A stretch of DNA of 64,000 bases from Toxoplasma gondii ME49 (lineage: Eukaryota; Apicomplexa; Conoidasida; Eucoccidiorida; Sarcocystidae): contig NC_031478.1 of the NCBI RefSeq assembly GCF_000006565.2, positions 7,408,343-7,472,342 of the forward strand, in the 5' to 3' direction. Position 1 is the first letter of the stretch. Every line of letters begins with the position of its first letter. A program made the translations under genes and the position numbers. The notes under the pieces are model-generated. The model did not search any database and was not told the DNA's origin. It saw nothing but the letters and a program-made list of their open reading frames with translations. Of this stretch, positions 57,401-64,000 are shown in pieces.

Positions 57401-59616
57401 GGACCTGATACGGAATTTTCTGTTAGCTGCCTGAATCCTCTACTCTTCGACCTCGTCGGTTGGGTGGGGGGGCAGGGACAATGTTAGCGCGGCCAGCGGC
57501 GATAATCTCACTTTAACTTTATCGGAGGACTTAACGGTACACAGAGCGGTGCCTGCATATATCTGTCGGACGAATGTATTGGCGTCCTGAATGAACCGAA
57601 GAAGTCCACATGGGCTCGCCACACATCATGTGTCTTGCCACTCAATTTTGCTTAATCCAAGGGAAACGAAAGCCATGACGCAGCGTATGTGGCGATTTGA
57701 TAATCGTTTGGATACAAGTGACTTGCGTGGAGCCTCTAGAGAGTAAAACAAACAACGTAGTATACGTATCCTTATGGTTGCTATATGCCTCCTCGATACT
57801 CCGTCGCAGTATTTGAGGATGCCTGATTCTTCATGTTTTTAACTACATGTATAACACGGCATGATTGAGCTTGCACACCCAGTAGGATGTCCCCCGTCTT
57901 TCGTGTCTGTTTGTTTACGACACGTCGACGTGGTAGCCGTATGTATTGCAGCAACTGAGGAGCTCTGTTCTCATGCGTAGATGTTTTGCACATGTCAACA
58001 GTACCTCGGTGCCAAGCAGCTCGCAGTAATACAGCCAGTTTCAGCAATAATCGTTTGAGTGGTTTGCTTACTTTGACAGCAACCACATCTGCAATGGGCT
58101 GCACATCGAGAAGAGCTGATAAACGGGGCAGTGCGTCTACGCAGATGCCGCTGGATGATCCGCAAATGACAGACACGTCCCGTTCGTGCTGAAGCCGACG
58201 TAGCAGCACTGCCAGAGCAACTGGTGGATAATGCTGCATTGCGGCGTTCGTGTACTGCAACACCCTGGAGACGCCGGGCATGTATGACAGACACTCAGCG
58301 TGAGGCGAAAGAGAGGTGTTTTTTCCACATAGCAGGACTTCTACCTGAGAGCACCCACCAAGCAAAAAAAGCGCTTCATCGAAGGTTCGTTGGCACCGTT
58401 TATGAGGTGCATGTAAGCCACATTTCACATCGAGTCTGGGGACATTGTTTTCCGTGGTGCGTCTAAATGCAGGAGAACGTCGGAACCACTCTCCCGACCA
58501 CACGTGTAGCTAAGCTTCTGTCGGTAGCACAGGGGTATCGACCAATTGCGCTGACGAGGAGGCAGCTTCCATGAGTGCTGTGGAGTCAGGATGCATGGGA
58601 GGAGAGTCGCTGGAAATGGCTACGCTCGCTGCATTGCAACCGAGAACGATGGTGACAAAAAGAAGGATCATTTGGTACTGTGGTAAACCTTACCGGCTGC
58701 CGGAAAAAAGATGCAGCCTGGATAGCGGCGAGCGTCGGAGGGGTCACCGTTTTAGCGGTTCCATGATCATTTGAGCCATGAGTAGCTGCCTGTTTTGTTT
58801 TGTCACTGTGATCAGCTATGACAAGCGTCACGGTGAAGCGTCTACGAAAAACCAGCCCAGTCGTTGTCACCACGGGGTTCTGCGAAAACAACCAGAAGCC
58901 AGCTTATCAATCTGCCAATATCACATGCAAATTGAGAAAAAGCGACCACCTGTATACCGATAAAAAACATCATTCTTGCATTTCATGACTACTACATTTG
59001 TGTTCATATATGGAACGAGGAAACGACCTAATGCAGCAGAAAACAAACATAGTCGGTTTCCTCTGTGGAGAAAACCAGCACAATCGTTTGACAGCACTGA
59101 GAAGAGACCTGAAGACGCTTGATCATGGAGAGCGGCCAAGGAACAACACGAAACGGGAATAGTAATAGCTTAGCGTTTGCCCTCAATGTATAACTTGAGC
59201 TCGTTGAGTCTGAAACAGGAGTTCCCTGTACCATGTTGTTTGCTGTAGTTGTGCAGTTGACTCGACTGACCACACCACATCCCATCATTGTCCAGGTTAG
59301 CTGCAAAAGAGCGAATATCTTCGTCTCCTGTGACCACAGAAATCGTGGCATTATTTCCTTGCAAAGTGGTCTTGTTCTACTGTTCAATTACCGTCGGTAA
59401 GGCCGTGGAGAAGAAGCTACTAGATATTTCTCGATGAGAACACACTGGCGAAGCCAGGGATGACATTGATTTTTCGTAGCAGGTGATGGGATACAGTGCC
59501 TGATGCCGCAGGGTGCCACTTCTTCGGTGTAGAAGGCTTCTACGGTTGAGGTGGCAGCCTGCGACCCTGTCCATCAACGTTTGTTTCCCGCCGCGGCTGA
59601 GTCTGCCTGCAGTCAT
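54414..59616 (-). CDS. ETFA: Electron transfer flavoprotein alpha subunit, mitochondrial (10 exons, 429 aa)
   Basis: The exons are 59616-59392, 58879-58694, 58344-58072, 57586-57512, 57211-57098, 56796-56737, 56381-56294, 55922-55870, 55366-55226 and 54488-54414; all phases fit. Exon 1 encodes a 75-aa presequence rich in R, S and L. The N-terminal domain starts [10 protein letters not shown] (with a ~20-residue insert) and continues [17 protein letters not shown] and the [12 protein letters not shown] segment, then [16 protein letters not shown]. The FAD-binding domain shows AGGRGLKSR (314-322), [11 protein letters not shown] (342-352), GQTGKVVAP (360-368) and [14 protein letters not shown] (377-390), and it ends [21 protein letters not shown] pairs with ETFB in the matrix and passes electrons from acyl-CoA and related dehydrogenases to ETF-ubiquinone oxidoreductase. 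The usual APELY is APKLY here. Donor GTGCGC after exon 6 and GTTAGT after exon 7 are non-consensus but the only ones that keep the family alignment. Confidence 0.92.
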
Positions 59617-62600
59617 GCCGGCTATAGTGGTGGTTTGGTTAAAGACAGTCATGGGTGGGACGAGGAAAATATACTGCATGTAAATGCCACCAAAACCACG
59701 GCAAGTGCACGATTCGCTCGCCAGGGGATTTCAGAATGTCAACTCGTTTTTGCGTGCAACTCGCTGGCCGTGCCAAGAGTTTGTTTGATATGCCAATGAT
59801 CAAGTGCATGCCAACTGGTTACCCTCCGTCTGTTCTTGAAATCTTTTGTTCAGCGCTGGCAGACGACACATGACGGGTCTGAGGTGCAAGGGCCATCGAA
59901 GCAATACTCACTCCGCTCACGGCGATAGCACATTGGCGGTAGAAAGCTTTTTTCGAGGACAATGTAGAGTGTCTCTGTTTTGACCACAGTGGGCAAATGC
60001 ACAGAACACATAAATATGGTTGATCGCATTCCAGGACGCAAAACATTTGCCATATACTCCGTGTATCTTTGTTGGAACAGGAGGACAAGAGAGCGGCGTG
60101 CGTCCAGTTGTCCGACGATTAAGGAGTCACAGAGTTTGCTGTCCCAGGGGTGCTCGAAGGTTAATACGCAAATCTACTCCATCCCCAATACTAGAGCACA
60201 GCCGACGCAAAACGCAGAGAACAACAAATAAAACAGGGGGAAAAACGGCGCATGGGACTGGAGGTAAGTGACATTGCTTTTTGGCCAACGACGACACGGA
60301 GAAGTCATGTATATAGGGCATGGTGCATTCTGGAAGAATGCGCTCGCTGGCTCCTGGTTTTGCTTCCTCCACCTTTACGCCTTCATGAAGAAGCGATAGA
60401 TTTGCCTGCACTCGTTGCTTTCATAGCACTGACTTGTGTACCCAAGAATAGAGGTCATTCCTTATTTACTGTCATTGTAAACTGAAAGTGTACTTGCTGT
60501 TTCGACCCGGCAGAGATGGCGCGTCTTCGGTATAGCTTTCACCCAACAACTGTCGACGTAGCGGCTCAAACAAAGGTTTTCTACACGGTATGAGACACAC
60601 AGTGCAGATAATACGCCAATGAGTCCTTAGCTGACGAGGCAGTGAACTGAAGATTGGTGGTCCTGTTCGCATTTGAATACATGTCCCGGCATCCATTCTC
60701 ACACTAGCTCCAAGTGCAGCCTGGTTGTTTCATCCTTTCATCCAGCGTGTCACTGGTTTCACTCACTGTAGTCCCGACAACATGAGAAGCCTTATTTCGA
60801 CCTTTATTTGAACTCTGCCGTTCAACGGATAGTTATCATTCCTGAATGTAGTGTTGGGCTCCTCTGGTAACACAACAATTGACGAAATTGGCATCGGTAA
60901 GTGCTGAAGTTCCGCCCAGTGAGTTTTGTGACAACATTTCTTCTGCTGTCGCGATACTTATATTTCAGAACTGATGCGGGCGATATCGCTTACAAGTGGG
61001 CAGTGCTTCGTTTTGAATGCATGAACTACCAGCCAGTGTGTTGTAATCAGAATCATACACACGTCCTGGCAGTTATCATTTGTAAATCAATCACTTTTCG
61101 GAAAGAACTTTACTAGTGAGAGAAGAGTGCCAACGTTCCAGGGGCTCCCAGGCACACGTCGTCCTTTTCTAGACGCGATGACAATCGGATCAGACGTGGC
61201 GCATCTATACAAAGTCGCCCAGAGACACCAAGGGGACGGTCCAAAGTGCTGACAGTCAGCAGCGGGACACCGAAGCCTTGAAGGACACGGTATCCAAAGA
61301 GAGAGAAAACGCTATCATCAGCGGTGCTGTGGAAAGCATGGGGTATCAATGACCCAAAGGTCCACCCTAGTGCTATGAGCAACGAGGTGCAGATCCACTA
61401 CGCAGATATTCACGAGATGGAAGTATCGACCAAGTTAAGAAATATTGCGCCCTTACTTCCCAGAAGCTCCGAAGCCGTAAAATAACTCCTGTACGAACCT
61501 GGAGAAACTCGACACGGTAGTCACGTTCTCTTGCAGAGCAAGAAAATTCTTTTCCTCACAGTGCGTCAGTGTGGTAACGTTTCGCATCATATGAATCCAC
61601 ACATAACCATGGTAGACACAACAAGCAGTGCCACTCCATCGTGCGGATGCTTGCAGCAGTTGGCGCACTTACAAGTGCCTGCAACGGGTCGAACACAACA
61701 CCACACCACATTCTGCTAACGTGAATGCTCATGTGCACGCAGCTCGGCAGTATATACATGAGCATCTGAGACAAGGTGGTTGCCTCTGTCGTGTCTGTGC
61801 AGGAGACCCGCTGTTGGGGGGTGATCGTCTGAATTTGCACTTTTAATGCTTGTGCATCAAATACATCATCTGGCTTACACCTACAACAGGCGTAGGGCTC
61901 TGGCCTTTTCATCACTTCACAATTCGAGGTTTCACATGACAAACGGTGTCCCCCACCCTGGTGACTTGCTCACTATGTGCTGGTCTCACTTCAACCCTTT
62001 AAACAATCTACCAAGTGTGATATACACCAACAACGATAAACTTCGATCATCGTGAGATGGCGTACATGCCTTAAGAGTCAGTCTGTTGTTCACTGTGCCA
62101 TAACGTGACAGGGGTATTTGATGTAGAACCTGCGGCTGAATACTTAAGAAGAAGATAGCAGTTGCAAAACAGCAGTCCGACCTGTCGGCACATAGAGAAC
62201 ACCCTTGAATGCAACACTCAGACTACCATCCACAGCTGAGCGGCAGCAGTCAAGAGACGGCAGAACGACTGTTGTTACGTGTAAACACGCTCTAATCAGT
62301 GGCCGGTCAATGAGTTTGTCTTCCTGCGGCATCAGTCTTTTCACTTCCCCTTCATGACGAGAAGGAACATGGACAAATACTGGTGAAACATCAGAGTGGA
62401 GCCAGGGTACTCCAATAGGGTCCCCTTCTACGCACATGGAAGAAGCTGGCCCTGCATTCAAAGTCCATGACATCTTTCGATGGAGGATGTTCCAGCTGAC
62501 TCAACGCAGGTGAAACATAGGCGAATGAAGCCGAAAGTATGCAGAATGATGGAAACCGGACTGTAGCCGGTCGACTCCCTTGCGTGATGAACCACCAGGT

Positions 62601-64000
62601 TACAAAAACGTCTCCTGCCGCTTCACGCCGCTTTTCAAGTCTTAGACAGGGATATTACGCCTTTGACTTGGGTGCTGTCCTACAACTCAAACGTCTTTAT
62701 ACAAGCCTCTTCTCGCGTTTGCATTTCAATGCAAGCCCGATGTTTGCTGCGAGACAAACACGTATTTTCTGCGACTAGGGTGGGGCCGTCGTTGTTGGGC
62801 AGACACGTGCCAAGGCCGTCGGCGCGCATGGTGGACCCGTGGCTTATCGATTCGTTGATATTTTTCTCATGATGTAGATGGTCCTCTTCCAAACGTGGAA
62901 CACGTCTCCTCCGATCTAACACCTGTCATCAATCGTCTCGGCAGCTCTCCCGACCCCTGCATAGTGGAAAACTGACTTACTCCATGTGCGTATTATCCTT
63001 TCATACCTCCACCTGATTAAAATAGTGGCGAATCTACCTTCGTCTACCGCTAGGGTCTCTTTCGTTGTCGTTGGCTACGCTCTGCACAGCTGCTGTATTG
63101 GTACTCGGGCAATGGATATAAATTTTTTGGAGTTCGTACTAGGTACCAACAGCAGGGCATAGGAAAGCGATGCAGCATTGGTGGTCTCCAACTCAGACAT
63201 ACTTGCTCTAAAGAACCAGCAAGGAACACTAGCTGGTGGTCGTGTGAAGAAGCCGAGGGGGTAGGGTCATGCATTGATGTGTGAAGTAGAGTCATTTGAA
63301 CCCAGGAGTGGTAAGGGGACTCTCAAGGTGCCTCGATGGGAGAAACTCCCGTGATTCGTTGCGTTCCCAATATACCGTCCGATATGGACTTTGGTCCCAA
63401 TTGGTAGCCTTCATGGGAACCATCGTCGTTCGTCGACCAACTGAACGCGTTGTGGAGCATCCGAAAGTTGTCCTCTGTCTTGCCAAGTGGTGCTACTTTT
63501 GCCAGCCTCAATGCACACGCTCACTTGCTCAGTTTCAGTGACGATTCGTTCGGCACACTCTACCAGCGAGTACATAACAGTATGTGTGTTTGACGGCTGC
63601 AAAGCAGCCGGGATCAAGGCAAGGGTAAAGCAATGACGTCACAACGTACGAGGAAGACTATTGCAGCGACGGTAGCCGTTGTATTAACAGCGGATTTGCG
63701 GGTACTCCTGGCTGGTGTCAAGGTACAGCAGTGTCACCGGGAATTGTTAAAAACACTCAGAGGAGAAAGTACAGGAAACGCAAGACGACGACACGAAGAG
63801 GGCAACTCATAAGCTCAGCTCTGGTGTGTTGTGTGCTGTCCTTTTCATTAAGGCCACGAATCTGACTCACCATCCTTCCACAGCTCAATGACAACTCCTC
63901 TCACATAGCATTCAGGGCAGTAAAATGTGAAGTGTGATTTGCGTTGTGCGGAGATGTCGCAGCGTCGCAGCCGCCCCTACTAAGCGACGGATTGGTACGA
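59617..64000. other. No supported gene to the window end
   Basis: The start of this stretch is the promoter side of ETFA. Further on there are ORFs of 60-130 codons on both strands. The most protein-like is 61113-61382 (-), with a membrane-like start (LGWTFGSLIPHAF), and 62144-62473 (-). Neither could be extended across splice sites into a recognisable protein. A diverged multi-exon gene on the minus strand between 60.9 and 62.5 kb remains possible. Confidence 0.4.

Noticed and set aside
61113..61382. Minus-strand ORF with LIPHAF, resembling a ZIP metal-transporter helix
   Set aside because: No HNxxD-type metal motif or further membrane helices could be found across plausible splice sites on either side.
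1..64000. CRISPR arrays, bacterial-type operons, insertion sequences
   Set aside because: None seen. Introns, intergenic distances and gene content are eukaryotic; short repeats are tandem or segmental duplications, not spacer arrays.

Overview
The window is nuclear DNA from an apicomplexan, most likely a tissue-cyst-forming coccidian of the Toxoplasma/Neospora/Hammondia type. The reasons are a tandem array of SRS (SAG1-related) surface-antigen genes, short GT-AG introns, very long low-complexity protein extensions, a signal-plus-transit leader on a presumed plastid enzyme, and long intergenic stretches. I cannot fix the species. All gene models below were built by hand: exon phases were checked to join in frame, but no transcript evidence was available.

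Layout. Positions 1-2336 (+) hold the last exon of a large membrane-anchored protein cut by the window edge. From about 3.6 to 16 kb lies an array of four tandem units, each with a two-exon SRS gene on the minus strand (A 4357-5596, B 6866-8105, C 9355-10642, D 13174-14398). A and B sit in units of about 2.5 kb, C and D in units of about 3.8 kb. The units share an upstream block, a downstream block and patches of near-identity that suggest gene conversion. Copy C has a frameshift exactly at a mosaic junction. At 17014-19239 (+) is a three-exon gene for a small mitochondrial-type membrane protein of 141 aa. At 21118-28522 (+) is a six-exon gene for a 1,672-aa indole-3-glycerol-phosphate-synthase-like protein with a plastid-type leader, changed active-site residues and a C-terminal extension of about 1,160 aa.

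From 38077 down to 29998 (-) is a six-exon gene for a protein of about 1,540 aa with FASTK-like helical repeats and a probable split RAP domain, the type that handles organellar RNA. The 38-45 kb stretch has no clear host gene but carries a 110-aa ORF resembling a Ty3/gypsy Gag core (44086-44418, +). At 49595-45593 (-) is a two-exon gene for a 1,248-aa protein of unknown function. At 51638-52326 (+) is a two-exon ubiquitin-like protein of 108 aa. From 59616 down to 54414 (-) is a complete ten-exon gene for the alpha subunit of mitochondrial electron transfer flavoprotein (429 aa). No gene could be supported from 59.6 to 64 kb.

How they fit: the SRS proteins would act at the parasite surface. 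The ETF subunit, the RAP protein and the 141-aa protein point to the mitochondrion, and the IGPS-like protein points to the secretory/apicoplast route. Apart from the SRS array there is no sign of shared regulation or a functional cluster. The most unusual items are the IGPS-like fusion, the SRS mosaic and the lone Gag-like ORF.
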